The notes: a model not told the origin generated them from the letters alone. DNA of 64,000 nt from Bradyrhizobium sp. WBAH42 (GCF_024585265.1 NZ_CP036533.1:3915001-3979000), one strand, 5' to 3'. Numbered from the stretch's first letter, positions 1-8,735 are shown. A program made the numbers and translations.

Positions 1-24
1 GGTGAAACATATGGGAGCGGCGTC

Positions 25-801
25 ATGACCTCGCGGATCGTCGTTATCCCGACGCGGCGGGCCCACTCCAACCATGCGGAGGTGGCGCGTTCGATCGGCG
101 TCGACATCATCGCCGGCCGCTATGCGGAAGGCACGCGCCTGCCTGGTGATGCCGAGATGATCGCGATGTTCGGTGTGTCGCGGCCGGTGCTGCGCGAGAG
201 CGTGAAGACGCTGGTCGCCAAGGGCCTGCTCACCACCAAGGCGCGGGTCGGCACGGTCGTGCGCGAGCGCGGCGCCTGGAACATGTTCGACGCGGACGTG
301 CTGGCCTGGCACCTCGACGCCGGCATCGACAAGCGCTTCCTCAACGACCTCGCCGAGATCCGTCTGGCGGTCGAGCCGCGCGCGGCGATGCTGGCGGCCA
401 CGCAGCGGTCCGAGGAGGACATCAGCGAGCTTCGCCGCTGCATGGATCGCATGCGGCGTGAAGCCTCCGACTCGGTCGGCTTTGCCGATGCCGATCTCGC
501 GCTTCACGTTGGTGTGGCGCGCGCCTCCGGCAATCTATTCATGCGCTCGGTCGGGCATGTCATCGAAGCAGCGCTGCGTGCATCGTTCCTGCTCAGCGCC
601 CCGGTCGAAACCGAGGACCGCGAGACGGTGCTGCTGTGGCATCAGAGGATCGTCGATGCCATCGTCGCGGGCGATGCCGACGCCGCATCCGAGGCCATGG
701 TCTATGTCATTCACAATGGCATGCGCCGCCACGACAGTACGGTGATCGAGACCGCCCCGGCCGATCCGCTGCCATCGACCGATACCGGAGAACAAGCGTG
801 A
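25..801 (+). CDS. GntR/FadR-family transcriptional regulator
   Basis: A 258-residue DNA-binding regulator. Residues about 21-80 form the winged helix-turn-helix typical of GntR proteins, with FGVSRPVLRESV as the recognition region. Residues about 105-230 are an all-helical FCD ligand-binding domain with the spaced Asp and His residues (DADLALH, later LLWHQRIVDAI) that bind metal in this family. A purine-rich GGGAGCGG stretch lies just before the ATG. The stop overlaps the GTG of the next gene, so it is co-transcribed with the sugar dehydrogenase, epimerase, lactonase and ChvE-type transporter. It is therefore probably the local sugar- or sugar acid-responsive repressor. The ligand is inferred from context only. 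The promoter lies outside the window. Confidence 0.9.
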   Translation: MTSRIVVIPTRRAHSNHAEVARSIGVDIIAGRYAEGTRLPGDAEMIAMFGVSRPVLRESVKTLVAKGLLTTKARVGTVVRERGAWNMFDADVLAWHLDAGIDKRFLNDLAEIRLAVEPRAAMLAATQRSEEDISELRRCMDRMRREASDSVGFADADLALHVGVARASGNLFMRSVGHVIEAALRASFLLSAPVETEDRETVLLWHQRIVDAIVAGDADAASEAMVYVIHNGMRRHDSTVIETAPADPLPSTDTGEQA

Positions 802-1724
802 CAGACCTTCGCATCGCCATCGTCGGCTTCGGCAAGATCGCGCGGGACCAGCATGTGGCGGCGATCGCCGCCACGCCGGGTGCAATGCTCGCCGCCGTGG
901 CGAGCCGCAATGCCTCGCTACCGGGGGTGCCGCATTTTGCAACCATCGAGGAATTGCTTCAGAAGGGGCCGCCGATCGACGCGGTCTCGCTCTGCACGCC
1001 GCCGCAGGTGCGACGGGTCCAGGCCGCGGCGGCGCTCGCCGCCGGCAAGCATGTCATGCTGGAGAAGCCGCCGGGCACCGGGGTTGCCGAGCTTGATCCG
1101 TTGATTGCGATGGCGGCGGGTGCGAAGCGGACATTGTTTGCGACCTGGCATTCGCGCTATGCGCCGGCGGTCGAGCCGGCCCGGCAATGGCTCGCCGAGC
1201 GGCGCATCAACTCGGTGCACATCAGCTGGAAGGAGGATGTCCGCGTCTGGCATCCCGGGCAGGGCTGGATCTGGGAGCCGGGCGGCCTCGGCGTGTTCGA
1301 TCCCGGCATCAATGCGCTGTCGATCCTGACCAGGATTCTGCCGAAGCCCGTGTTCGTCACCGCGGCCGAGCTGGCCTTTCCAGCCAACTGCCAGGCGCCG
1401 ATCGCGGCGAACCTGAACCTGACGGATATCAGCGGCCTGCCCGTGACTGCCGAGTTCGACTTCCGCCAGACCGGGCCGCAGAGCTGGGATATCCTCGTCG
1501 AGACCGATCAGGGCCGGCTGACGCTATCAAGCGGTGGCGCGCGCATGGCCGTCGACGGCAAGGTGCTTGCCGAAGGACCTGATCAGGAATATCGCGGACT
1601 CTACCGGCGCTTCGTCGAGCTTGCAGCGGCCGGCGCAAGTGACGTCGATCTGACGCCGCTCCGTCTCGTCGCCGACGCCTTCCTGCTCGGCAAGCGCACG
1701 ATCGTCGAACCGTTTGTGGATTGA
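798..1724 (+). CDS. L-arabinose / D-galactose 1-dehydrogenase (Gfo/Idh/MocA family)
   Basis: A 308-residue NAD(P)-dependent oxidoreductase that would oxidise an aldose at C1 to its lactone. The Rossmann fold starts at once with GFGKIA (residues 10-15), and EKPP at about 89-92 is the usual Gfo/Idh/MocA motif. The block around VWHPGQGWIWEPGGLGVFDP closely resembles Azospirillum L-arabinose 1-dehydrogenase and Pseudomonas D-galactose 1-dehydrogenase as I remember them. The GTG at 798 overlaps the TGA of the regulator and gives the family's normal length; the longer frame upstream is a shadow. The epimerase and SMP-30 lactonase that follow fit the first steps of non-phosphorylative arabinose/galactose oxidation. 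Which sugar is preferred cannot be read from the sequence. Confidence 0.88.
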   Translation: MTDLRIAIVGFGKIARDQHVAAIAATPGAMLAAVASRNASLPGVPHFATIEELLQKGPPIDAVSLCTPPQVRRVQAAAALAAGKHVMLEKPPGTGVAELDPLIAMAAGAKRTLFATWHSRYAPAVEPARQWLAERRINSVHISWKEDVRVWHPGQGWIWEPGGLGVFDPGINALSILTRILPKPVFVTAAELAFPANCQAPIAANLNLTDISGLPVTAEFDFRQTGPQSWDILVETDQGRLTLSSGGARMAVDGKVLAEGPDQEYRGLYRRFVELAAAGASDVDLTPLRLVADAFLLGKRTIVEPFVD

Positions 1725-1726
1725 GC

Positions 1727-2803
1727 ATGGCCGCATCAACAATCACAAGAGACGTCTTCGGGACGCTGCCCGACGGCCGCAAGGTCGAGCGCGTCGCGCT
1801 GCGTGGGGAGGGCGGTTTCGAGGCGCGTATCATCAGCCACGGCGCGGTGCTGCAAGCGCTGATCGCGCCGGATGCCAACGGCGGATACGACGACATCGTG
1901 CTTGGCCATGATGTCTTCGCGGGCTATCTCGCCGAACGGAAGTTTCTGGGTGCTACCGTCGGCCGCTATGCCAACCGCATCGCCAAGGGACAATTTTCGT
2001 TTCAAGGCGAGACGGTGCAGCTTCCCGTCAATAACGGTCCGAATGCGCTGCACGGCGGGCTCGAGGGTTTTGATCGCAAGCTCTGGGAGATCGCGGACAT
2101 CGACGAGGGCGACGAGCCCGCGGTGACGCTCACCTATGTCAGCCCGCATGGCGAGGAGAATTATCCGGGCAAGCTCGACGTCCGCGTGACCTATCGCATC
2201 ACCGGTCCGACCGAGCTGTCGCTGCTGATGGAAGCGCGGACCGATCGGCCGACCATCGTCAATCTGACCAACCACAGCTTCTTCAATCTCGAGGGTGCGA
2301 CGTCAGGTACGTCCATTCTCGATCACAGCCTGATGGTCGCCGCCGAGCAGTTCCTCGCCATCGAACCCACCGCCATTCCGCTGCCGGAGCCGCCGCGCAG
2401 CGTTGCCGGCACGCCGTTCGATTTCCGCAATCCGCGGCCGGTGGGCGAGCGCATCCGCGAGAGCGACCCGCAATTGCGAAACGGCAGGGGCTACGACCAC
2501 ACCTATTGCCTCGGCCGCGACGGCAAGCTTGCGCTCGCGGCGCGGCTGGAGGCGCCGCTCTCCGGGCGTATCATGGAGCTGCTCACCGATCAGCCCGGAC
2601 TTCAGGTCTATTCCGGCAATTATCTCGACGGGACGATGGCGGGCAAGGGCGGCAAGCTGATCCGGCAATCGGACGCCATGTGCCTGGAGCCGCATATCTG
2701 GCCCGACGCTCCGAACCGGCCGGACTTTCCGAGCCCGCGCCTCGATCCGGGCGGGGTCTATCGCCATCACACGGTCTATCGCTTTTCGGTGAGGTCGCCA
2801 TGA
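1727..2803 (+). CDS. galM: Aldose 1-epimerase (mutarotase)
   Basis: A 358-residue GalM-type mutarotase that interconverts alpha and beta anomers of aldoses in the cytoplasm. Family motifs are present in order: GRYANRIA, NGPNALHGG, NLTNHSFFNL with a catalytic-type histidine, GYDHTYC, and CLEPHIWPDAPN, which carries the acidic catalytic residue. ATG at 1727 is taken as the start; a TTG at 1721 overlapping the previous stop is an alternative. The stop codon overlaps the ATG of the lactonase. In this operon it probably supplies the anomer that the adjacent 1-dehydrogenase accepts. Confidence 0.92.
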   Translation: MAASTITRDVFGTLPDGRKVERVALRGEGGFEARIISHGAVLQALIAPDANGGYDDIVLGHDVFAGYLAERKFLGATVGRYANRIAKGQFSFQGETVQLPVNNGPNALHGGLEGFDRKLWEIADIDEGDEPAVTLTYVSPHGEENYPGKLDVRVTYRITGPTELSLLMEARTDRPTIVNLTNHSFFNLEGATSGTSILDHSLMVAAEQFLAIEPTAIPLPEPPRSVAGTPFDFRNPRPVGERIRESDPQLRNGRGYDHTYCLGRDGKLALAARLEAPLSGRIMELLTDQPGLQVYSGNYLDGTMAGKGGKLIRQSDAMCLEPHIWPDAPNRPDFPSPRLDPGGVYRHHTVYRFSVRSP

Positions 2804-3681
2804 TGGAGCAGGTGCCAACGACTGTCCTCTCGGACCATCCTTGCCATCTCGGCGAAGGTCCGACCTATGACGTGACCACTAACACGGCCTGGTGGTTCGA
2901 CATTCGCGAAGGCAAGCTGTTCGAGGCGCAACTCGGCAGCGGTTCTGTCCGCATCCACGCGCTCGGCCGGATGGCGAGCGCGCTCGGGCGCATCGACGCC
3001 GAGCGGCAGCTGATCGTCGCCGAAGACGGCCTCTACATCCGCAAGCTCGCTGATGGTGCGATGACGCTGTTCTGTCCACTCGAAGCGGACAATCCGGCGA
3101 CGCGCTCGAACGATTGCCGCGTGCATCAATCGGGTACGTTCTGGATCGGCACCATGGGCAAGAAAGCCGAGCCGAAGGCGGGCGCGATCTACGCGTTTCA
3201 TCGCGGCAAGATCTCGACCCTGTTTCCCGGCATCAGCATTCCCAATTCGATCTGCTTCTCGCCTGACGGCGCCACTGGCTACTTCACCGACACCCCGCGC
3301 GCGGTGCTCTATGCCGTGCCGCTGAACCCCGCGACCGGCCTGCCGCGCGGCGAGCCGGAGGTGCTGCTGCGCCACAGCGGCATCGGCGGTCTCGACGGCT
3401 CGGTGTGCGACGCCGACGGGCAGATCTGGAATGCGTGCTGGGGCGCGAGCCGGATCGACGTCTATTCGCCGCAGGGCGAGCGCCTGCGGTCACTCAGCGT
3501 GCCGGCGAAGCAGGCGAGCTGCCCCGCCTTCGTCGGCCCCGACCTGTCGCGCCTGCTCGTCACGTCGGCCTGGCAGGACATGGACGCGACGGCACGCGCC
3601 GCCGATCCGCAAGCCGGCTGCACCTTTCTGCTCGAAGCAAACGCGCGCGGGCGCGCGGAACCCGACGTCAAGCTCGCATAG
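2800..3681 (+). CDS. SMP-30/gluconolactonase-family sugar lactonase
   Basis: A 293-residue six-bladed propeller lactonase that would hydrolyse the sugar lactone made by the upstream dehydrogenase. Metal-ligand positions of the family are visible: the Glu in HLGEGPTYD near the N terminus, the Asn in RSNDCRV, the Asn in IPNSICFSPDG, and the Asp in GGLDGSVCDADGQIWNA. The ATG at 2800 sits in an ATGATG that overlaps the galM stop (translational coupling). The next gene, a sugar-binding protein, follows after 71 bases with a good ribosome site. Most likely substrate is L-arabinono- or D-galactono-lactone; this is inferred from neighbours. Confidence 0.88.
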   Translation: MMEQVPTTVLSDHPCHLGEGPTYDVTTNTAWWFDIREGKLFEAQLGSGSVRIHALGRMASALGRIDAERQLIVAEDGLYIRKLADGAMTLFCPLEADNPATRSNDCRVHQSGTFWIGTMGKKAEPKAGAIYAFHRGKISTLFPGISIPNSICFSPDGATGYFTDTPRAVLYAVPLNPATGLPRGEPEVLLRHSGIGGLDGSVCDADGQIWNACWGASRIDVYSPQGERLRSLSVPAKQASCPAFVGPDLSRLLVTSAWQDMDATARAADPQAGCTFLLEANARGRAEPDVKLA

Positions 3682-3752
3682 GAGGCCCAAGCCGTACACC
3701 ACCGTCGTTCTCGACACTACGAAGAAAGTCTGACACCCAAAGGGAGTGAAAC

Positions 3753-4823
3753 ATGCTGAAACTGAAGACGACATTTCTCGCGCTGGCGCTGGCCAGTGCC
3801 GCTACGATGGCCACGGGCGTCGCTGCCTTCGCCCAGAAGGCGACGGTCGGCATCGCCATGCCGACGAAATCTTCGGCGCGCTGGATCGACGACGGCAACA
3901 ACATGGTGAAGGTGCTGAAGGAGCGCGGCTACAACACCGACCTGCAATATGCCGAGGACGATATCCCGAACCAGCTCTCCCAGGTCGAGAACATGGTGAC
4001 CAAGGGCGCCAAGGCGCTGGTGATCGCCGCGATCGACGGCACCACCTTGTCCGACGTGCTCAAGCAGGCGAAAGCGAAAGGCATCACCGTCATCGCCTAT
4101 GACCGCCTGATCCGCGGCACGCCCAACGTCGACTATTACGCGACCTTCGACAATTTCCAGGTCGGCGTGCTCCAGGCAGAGTCGATCGTGCAAGGTCTTG
4201 GCCTGAAGGACGGCAAGGGTCCCTTCAACATTGAGCTGTTCGGCGGCTCGCCCGACGACAACAATGCCTACTTCTTCTACAACGGCGCCATGAGCGTGCT
4301 GAAGCCGTATATCGACAGCGGCAAGCTCGTCGTCGTATCCGGCCAGATGGGCATGGATAAGGTCGCGACCCTGCGCTGGGACGGCGCCACTGCGCAGGCC
4401 CGCATGGACAACCTGCTCAGCGCCTACTACGGCAACAAGAAGGTCAACGCCGTGCTGTCGCCCTATGACGGCCTCTCGATCGGCATCATCTCTTCGCTGA
4501 AGGGCGTCGGATACGGCAGTGCCGGCCAGCCGATGCCCATCATCTCGGGCCAGGACGCCGAAGTGCCTTCGATCAAGGCCATGCTACGCGGCGATCAGTA
4601 TTCGACCATCTTCAAGGACACCCGCGACCTCGCCAAGGTGACCGCTGACATGGTCGACGCCGCGCTCGCCGGCAAGGAGGTCACCGTCAACGACACCAAG
4701 ACCTACGAGAACGGCGTCAAGACCGTGCCGTCCTACCTGCTCAAGCCGGTGGTGGTCTACAAGGACAATTGGGAGAAGGTGCTGGTCGACAGCGGCTACT
4801 ACAAGAAGTCGCAGTTCCAGTAA
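3753..4823 (+). CDS. chvE: ChvE/XylF-type sugar-binding periplasmic protein
   Basis: A 356-residue periplasmic binding protein of the monosaccharide ABC family. It has a cleavable signal peptide (residues about 1-27, ending AAFAQ), then the type I periplasmic fold with [34 protein letters not shown], and [17 protein letters not shown] near the C terminus. AGGGAG precedes the ATG. It matches ChvE of Agrobacterium, which binds arabinose, galactose, glucose and other aldoses and also works with a sensor kinase in virulence induction. The ATPase and permease (GguA/GguB type) follow. The 239-base gap before the ATPase is filled with palindromic repeats. The symbol reflects family resemblance, not proven identity. 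Confidence 0.85.
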   Translation: MLKLKTTFLALALASAATMATGVAAFAQKATVGIAMPTKSSARWIDDGNNMVKVLKERGYNTDLQYAEDDIPNQLSQVENMVTKGAKALVIAAIDGTTLSDVLKQAKAKGITVIAYDRLIRGTPNVDYYATFDNFQVGVLQAESIVQGLGLKDGKGPFNIELFGGSPDDNNAYFFYNGAMSVLKPYIDSGKLVVVSGQMGMDKVATLRWDGATAQARMDNLLSAYYGNKKVNAVLSPYDGLSIGIISSLKGVGYGSAGQPMPIISGQDAEVPSIKAMLRGDQYSTIFKDTRDLAKVTADMVDAALAGKEVTVNDTKTYENGVKTVPSYLLKPVVVYKDNWEKVLVDSGYYKKSQFQ

Positions 4824-4836
4824 GACTCTCTCTTTC

Positions 4837-4862
4837 CCCTCTCCCCGCTTGCGGGGAGAGGG
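4837..4862. repeat. Perfect hairpin downstream of the sugar-binding protein gene
   Basis: A 12-bp perfect inverted repeat, CCCTCTCCCCGC / GCGGGGAGAGGG, with a 2-base loop, 14 bases after the stop. It resembles the C-rich dispersed palindromes common between Bradyrhizobium genes. It may stabilise the upstream message or reduce read-through into the ATPase gene, allowing more binding protein than transporter. Confidence 0.75.
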
Positions 4863-4910
4863 TTAGGATGAGGGGGCTCCTTCCATGCGGGCAGTGGTTG
4901 ATGCACTCCG

Positions 4911-4984
4911 TCATTGCGAACGCAGCGAAGCAATCCAGTCTGCCAACGCGGAAATAGTCTGGATTGCTTCGGCGCTCGCAATGA
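4911..4984. repeat. Dispersed inverted-repeat element (REP-like)
   Basis: The left arm begins TCATTGCGAACGCAGCGAAG (4911 on) and its near-exact reverse complement, ending GCGCTCGCAATGA, closes at 4984. Arms are 26-28 bp with a central spacer of about 20 bases. This is a very common dispersed palindrome in Bradyrhizobium and Rhodopseudomonas intergenic DNA (from memory). Here it sits inside an operon, between binding protein and ATPase. Confidence 0.75.
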
Positions 4985-5011
4985 CGATGTGGATGCAGCG
5001 ATATCATTCAA

Positions 5012-5035
5012 CCTCTCCCCGCACGCGGAGAGAGG
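5012..5035. repeat. Imperfect hairpin before the ATPase gene
   Basis: CCTCTCCCCGC and a matching ACGCGGAGAGAGG half form an imperfect stem just 28 bases before the gguA start. It shares the CTCTCCCCGC core with the hairpin at 4837-4862, so the 239-base gap looks like a composite of repeat units. Confidence 0.5.
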
Positions 5036-5062
5036 CGAAGTAAAGCAAGGGACACCAAAGCC

Positions 5063-6640
5063 ATGACCGCCATGCTGGAGATGCGCAACGTCAGCAAGAG
5101 CTTTGCCGGCGTGCAGGCGCTGCGCGACGTCAACTTCTCGGTTCGCGCCGGGCAGATCCATGCGCTCGTCGGCGAGAATGGCGCCGGCAAGTCGACGCTG
5201 ATGAAGGTGCTGAGCGGGGTCTATCCGCACGGCAGCTACGAGGGTACCATCGTCTTCGACGGCGAGGAGCGGCGCTTTCGCGACATCAACGATTCCGAGG
5301 CGCTGGGCATCATCATCATCCATCAGGAGCTGGCGCTGATCCCGCTGATGTCGATTGCGGAGAACATCTTCCTGTCGCATCCGCCGTCGAAGCTAGGGGT
5401 GATCGACCGCGACGAGGTCTACCGGCGCACGCGCGAGCTGCTGGCGCAGGTTGGCCTGAAGGAATCCCCGGATACGCTGATCACCGATCTCGGCGTCGGC
5501 AAGCAGCAGCTGGTCGAGATCGCCAAGGCGCTGTCCAAGCGGGTACGGATGCTGATCCTGGACGAGCCGACCGCGAGCCTCAACGAGGCCGACAGCGCCG
5601 CGCTGCTCGATCGCCTGATGGCGTTCCGCGAGCAGGGCATCGGCTCGATCCTGATCTCGCACAAGCTGAACGAGGTCGCCAAGGTCGCCGACCACATCAC
5701 CGTGCTGCGCGACGGCCGCACGGTGGACAGCATCGATTGCCATGACGAGCCGATCCAGGAAGACCGCATCATCCGCAGCATGGTCAATCGCGATATGGCG
5801 CACCGCTTCCCGGAGCGCAATGTGAAGATCGGCGAGCCGGTGCTCGACGTCGAGAACTGGTCGGTCTATCACCCCATCCATCCCGAGCGGCAGGTGATCA
5901 AGAACGTCAGTTTCGGCGTCAGGCGCGGCGAGGTCGTGGGCATTGCCGGCCTGATGGGGGCAGGGCGTACCGAGTTTGCCATGAGCCTGTTCGGCCGCTC
6001 CTGGGGCACCAATGTCAGCGGCATTATCCGGCTCGAAGGCCGTGAGATCGCGCTGCCAAGCGTCGCCGCCGCGATCGACGCCGGTCTTGCCTACGTCACC
6101 GAGGACCGCAAGCAGCTCGGCCTGATCCTCGCCGACGACGTCCGCAAGAACATCACGCTGGCGAGCCTCGACCAGGTCGCACCTAGCAGGGTGATCGACG
6201 ACATCGCCGAGCTCAAGGTCGCTAGCGACTACCGCAACCGGATGCGCATCCGCTGCTCCGACGTCTACCAGGAGACCGGCCAGCTCTCCGGCGGCAACCA
6301 GCAGAAGGTCGTACTATCGAAATGGCTGATGACCGACCCCAAGGTCCTGATCCTGGACGAGCCGACAAGAGGTATCGACGTCGGTGCCAAATATGAGATT
6401 TACTGTATCATCAATGAGCTTGCGGAAGCCGGCCGCGGCGTCGTGGTGATCTCCTCGGAGATGCCCGAGCTGCTCGGCATCTGCGACCGCATCTGCGTCA
6501 TGAACGACGGCGCTTTCGTCGGCGAGTTCAAGGGCTCGGAGGCGACACAGGAAAAGATCATGCGCGCCATCATGCGCAACGAACGAAGCATTGGGAACGC
6601 CGCGCCCGCGGCCGCGGAGATGGGAGGATCGCAGCCATGA
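5063..6640 (+). CDS. gguA: Sugar ABC transporter ATPase, GguA/XylG type (two nucleotide-binding domains)
   Basis: A 525-residue ATPase with two fused nucleotide-binding domains, as usual for monosaccharide importers. First domain: Walker A GENGAGKS (residues 37-44), LGVGKQQLVEIAKAL, and ILDEPTASL. Second domain: degenerate Walker A GLMGAGRTE, a clear signature LSGGNQQKVVLSKWL, and ILDEPTRGIDVGAK. The degenerate second P-loop is normal for this family. ATG at 5063 is in place after a short AAGGGACACC stretch. The stop overlaps the ATG of the permease. It powers uptake of sugars delivered by the ChvE-type protein. Confidence 0.92.
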   Translation: MTAMLEMRNVSKSFAGVQALRDVNFSVRAGQIHALVGENGAGKSTLMKVLSGVYPHGSYEGTIVFDGEERRFRDINDSEALGIIIIHQELALIPLMSIAENIFLSHPPSKLGVIDRDEVYRRTRELLAQVGLKESPDTLITDLGVGKQQLVEIAKALSKRVRMLILDEPTASLNEADSAALLDRLMAFREQGIGSILISHKLNEVAKVADHITVLRDGRTVDSIDCHDEPIQEDRIIRSMVNRDMAHRFPERNVKIGEPVLDVENWSVYHPIHPERQVIKNVSFGVRRGEVVGIAGLMGAGRTEFAMSLFGRSWGTNVSGIIRLEGREIALPSVAAAIDAGLAYVTEDRKQLGLILADDVRKNITLASLDQVAPSRVIDDIAELKVASDYRNRMRIRCSDVYQETGQLSGGNQQKVVLSKWLMTDPKVLILDEPTRGIDVGAKYEIYCIINELAEAGRGVVVISSEMPELLGICDRICVMNDGAFVGEFKGSEATQEKIMRAIMRNERSIGNAAPAAAEMGGSQP

Positions 6641-7827
6641 CCGACAAGACGGTTTCGCTGCCCGAGGAGCGCCGGCACGGCAGCTTCATCAAGAACAATT
6701 TGCGCAATTACGGCATGTTGATGTCGCTGGTTGCGATCATGCTGTTCTTCCAGGTCGTGACCGGCGGCACGCTGCTGCAGCCCCTCAACCTCACCAACCT
6801 GGTGCTGCAGAACAGCTACATCGTCATCATGGCGCTGGGCATGCTGCTGGTCATCGTCACCGGCCATATCGACCTCTCGGTCGGTTCGGTCGCGGGCTTC
6901 ATCGGTGCCGTGGCGGCCTTGCTGATGGTGACCTACAAGGTCGATTACACGCTCGCCTTCCTCGCTTGCCTCGCGCTCGGCGCCGCCATCGGTGCGGCGC
7001 AGGGCTATTGGGTGGCCTATTTCAAGATTCCGTCCTTCATCGTGACGTTGGCGGGCATGCTGGTCTTCAAGGGCCTGGCGCTCGCGGTGTTGCAGGGCCA
7101 GTCGCTCGGCCCGTTCCCGGCGACTTTCCAGAAACTGTCGTCCGGTTTCATTCCCGAATTGCTGCCCGAGGCCGGCACGCTGCATCCGACATCCATGCTG
7201 ATCGGCGCCTTGCTCGCGCTCGGGCTGGTCTATGCCAGTGCCAAGGGAAGGTCGCGCGAACAGTCGCATGGCATCGAGGTCGAGCCCTATGCGTTCTTCC
7301 TCGGCAAGAGCGTTGTGCTGGCCTGCGCGGTGCTCTACTTCACCTATCTGATCGCGACCTATCGCGGCCTGCCCAACGTGCTGGTGATCATGAGTATCCT
7401 GATCGCGCTGTACGGCTTCGTCACCCGCCGCACCGTGATCGGCCGGCAGATCTACGCCGTCGGCGGCAACGCCAAGGCGGCGAGCCTGTCGGGCATCAAG
7501 ACGGAGCGGCTGACCTTCCTCACCTTCGTCAACATGGGCGTGCTCGCCGCGCTTGCCGGCCTCGTCTTCGCCGCGCGCCTCAACACGGCAACTCCAAAGG
7601 CCGGCCTCGGCTTCGAGCTCGACGTCATCGCCGCCTGCTTCATCGGCGGCGCCTCGGCCTATGGCGGCGTCGGGCGGGTCGGCGGTGCCGTGGTCGGCGC
7701 CATGATCATGGGCGTGATGAACAACGGCATGTCCATCCTCGGCATCGGCATCGACTATCAGCAGGTCATCAAGGGCCTGGTGCTGCTGGGTGCCGTGTGC
7801 ATCGACGTGTACAATCAGCGGCGATAG
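6637..7827 (+). CDS. gguB: Sugar ABC transporter permease, GguB/XylH type
   Basis: A 396-residue polytopic inner-membrane permease of the BPD_transp_2 family. Many hydrophobic segments are visible (for example YGMLMSLVAIMLFFQVV and a long stretch from LVLQNSYIVIMALGMLLVIV). The family block GGNAKAASLSGIKTERLTF lies in the second half, and GLGFELDVIAACFIGGAS before the C terminus. The start overlaps the ATPase stop by ATGA. It completes the importer; a hairpin at 7840-7871 follows and the next gene is convergent, so the operon ends here. Confidence 0.92.
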   Translation: MTDKTVSLPEERRHGSFIKNNLRNYGMLMSLVAIMLFFQVVTGGTLLQPLNLTNLVLQNSYIVIMALGMLLVIVTGHIDLSVGSVAGFIGAVAALLMVTYKVDYTLAFLACLALGAAIGAAQGYWVAYFKIPSFIVTLAGMLVFKGLALAVLQGQSLGPFPATFQKLSSGFIPELLPEAGTLHPTSMLIGALLALGLVYASAKGRSREQSHGIEVEPYAFFLGKSVVLACAVLYFTYLIATYRGLPNVLVIMSILIALYGFVTRRTVIGRQIYAVGGNAKAASLSGIKTERLTFLTFVNMGVLAALAGLVFAARLNTATPKAGLGFELDVIAACFIGGASAYGGVGRVGGAVVGAMIMGVMNNGMSILGIGIDYQQVIKGLVLLGAVCIDVYNQRR

Positions 7828-7839
7828 GCGGTCTCGTAG

Positions 7840-7871
7840 GGTGGGCAAAGGCGCAACGCGCCGTGCCCACC
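7840..7871. terminator. Palindromic repeat, likely bidirectional terminator
   Basis: GGTGGGCA - AA - GGCGC - AAC - GCGCC - G - TGCCCACC forms a 13-bp two-part stem. It lies 13 bases after the permease stop and before the end of the convergent cupin gene. It is one of the common Bradyrhizobium dispersed palindromes and is well placed to end transcription from both sides, although it lacks a T-run. Confidence 0.55.
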
Positions 7872-7924
7872 AATCGCGAACGCTTTGGCCATCTCGCTCC
7901 ACCCCGCTCGCGCCGCGCTCATCC

Positions 7925-8365
7925 TCAGGATTGCATCACAGGAACCAGCCCGTAGCGCAGCATCGTTTCCTTCATTTTGGCCGGATCAGGCGAGCCGGCC
8001 GATAGCAGGCCCGCCATGTCCCTGAAGTATTGCGGGCCGAGTACGCCGGGGCTGAGGATGCACAGGCAGGTCGCCGGTCGGGGGGAACGGTTGATGAAGC
8101 CGTGCACAACGCCGCGCTTGATGAACAGACTTTCGCCCGGCGCGACGTCAATGTCCTTTGCTTCGATCCGCCAGGTCGAGATGCCGCTGAGTCCATAGAT
8201 CGTTTCGTCCCAGCGATCGTGATAATGCGGAATCGGCATGCGCGCGTTCGGCTGCAATGTCATCTCGAACAGATCGAGGCCGCCGGCGGTGTCGTCCTTG
8301 CTCTGTAGGAATGTCAGCTGCAGCGCGCCAAGGTTGATGATCTCAGGCATGGCCAACTCATCCAA
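7925..8365 (-). CDS. Small cupin-domain protein
   Basis: A 146-residue single-domain cupin. The metal-binding cupin motif 1 is visible as PHYHDRWDETIYGLSG (two His and a Glu) and motif 2 as GVVHGFINRS. The function of such stand-alone cupins cannot be read from sequence; many bind a metal and a small sugar-derived or aromatic ligand. It converges with the sugar transporter operon and is separated from it by a hairpin. No partner gene overlaps it. It could be a sugar-related isomerase or dioxygenase-like protein; this is open. Confidence 0.8.
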   Translation of the reverse strand: MDELAMPEIINLGALQLTFLQSKDDTAGGLDLFEMTLQPNARMPIPHYHDRWDETIYGLSGISTWRIEAKDIDVAPGESLFIKRGVVHGFINRSPRPATCLCILSPGVLGPQYFRDMAGLLSAGSPDPAKMKETMLRYGLVPVMQS

Positions 8366-8502
8366 TCGTGGAGCGCAATATTAGCGCACGACGTCAAGAA
8401 GCCAAAACCGAGGAATGGAACTGTCTGACACCACGAACAGCAAGTGCTTCCTGCTGTGCAGCATCGTAATGACGCCCTGCATGGCGCTCGGGGCGCGGGC
8501 CG

Positions 8503-8658
8503 CTACTGCGTCGTGAACAGCACCGTCGCGATCGCGACGGAGAGGCTCACGGCCGAGACCGTTGCCACGGTCGACAAGACCCCCATGCGCCTGAGCGCGA
8601 TGGCAAACGCGATGATGATGGGGGTCGCAGTCATCAGCCCGATTTGTGCATCACTCAT
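8503..8658 (-). CDS. Small hydrophobic peptide divergent from norE
   Basis: A 51-residue reading frame starting MSDAQIGLMTATP that is almost wholly hydrophobic, with two possible membrane segments separated by LRRMGV. A longer frame begins upstream at 8814, but its N-terminal part (RRTNWGSPEPL...) looks random and would run through the FixK-type site at 8722-8735, so the internal ATG is preferred. No strong ribosome site precedes it. I do not recognise the family. Its position divergent from norE, sharing a FixK-type site, suggests a role in low-oxygen or nitric oxide conditions; this is inference. Confidence 0.45.
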   Translation of the reverse strand: MSDAQIGLMTATPIIIAFAIALRRMGVLSTVATVSAVSLSVAIATVLFTTQ

Positions 8659-8721
8659 GTGATCGTTCGCCAGTCCTGGGAACCCAGCGCCGGTTCGTAC
8701 CGCGAGCCGGCCGGCCGGACG

Positions 8722-8735
8722 TTGCGTCGGCGCAA
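8722..8735. promoter_or_regulatory. FixK/FNR-type binding site upstream of norE
   Basis: TTGCGTCGGCGCAA fits the Bradyrhizobium FixK2 14-mer TTG(A/C)-N6-(T/G)CAA at every fixed position. It lies 93 bases before the norE ATG and 63 bases from the start of the divergent small hydrophobic gene, so it could serve either or both. Confidence 0.65.

Noticed and set aside
6400..7902. 500-codon minus-strand frame opposite the sugar permease gene
   Set aside because: His/Asp/Gln-rich shadow of the gguB coding frame with no recognisable domain.
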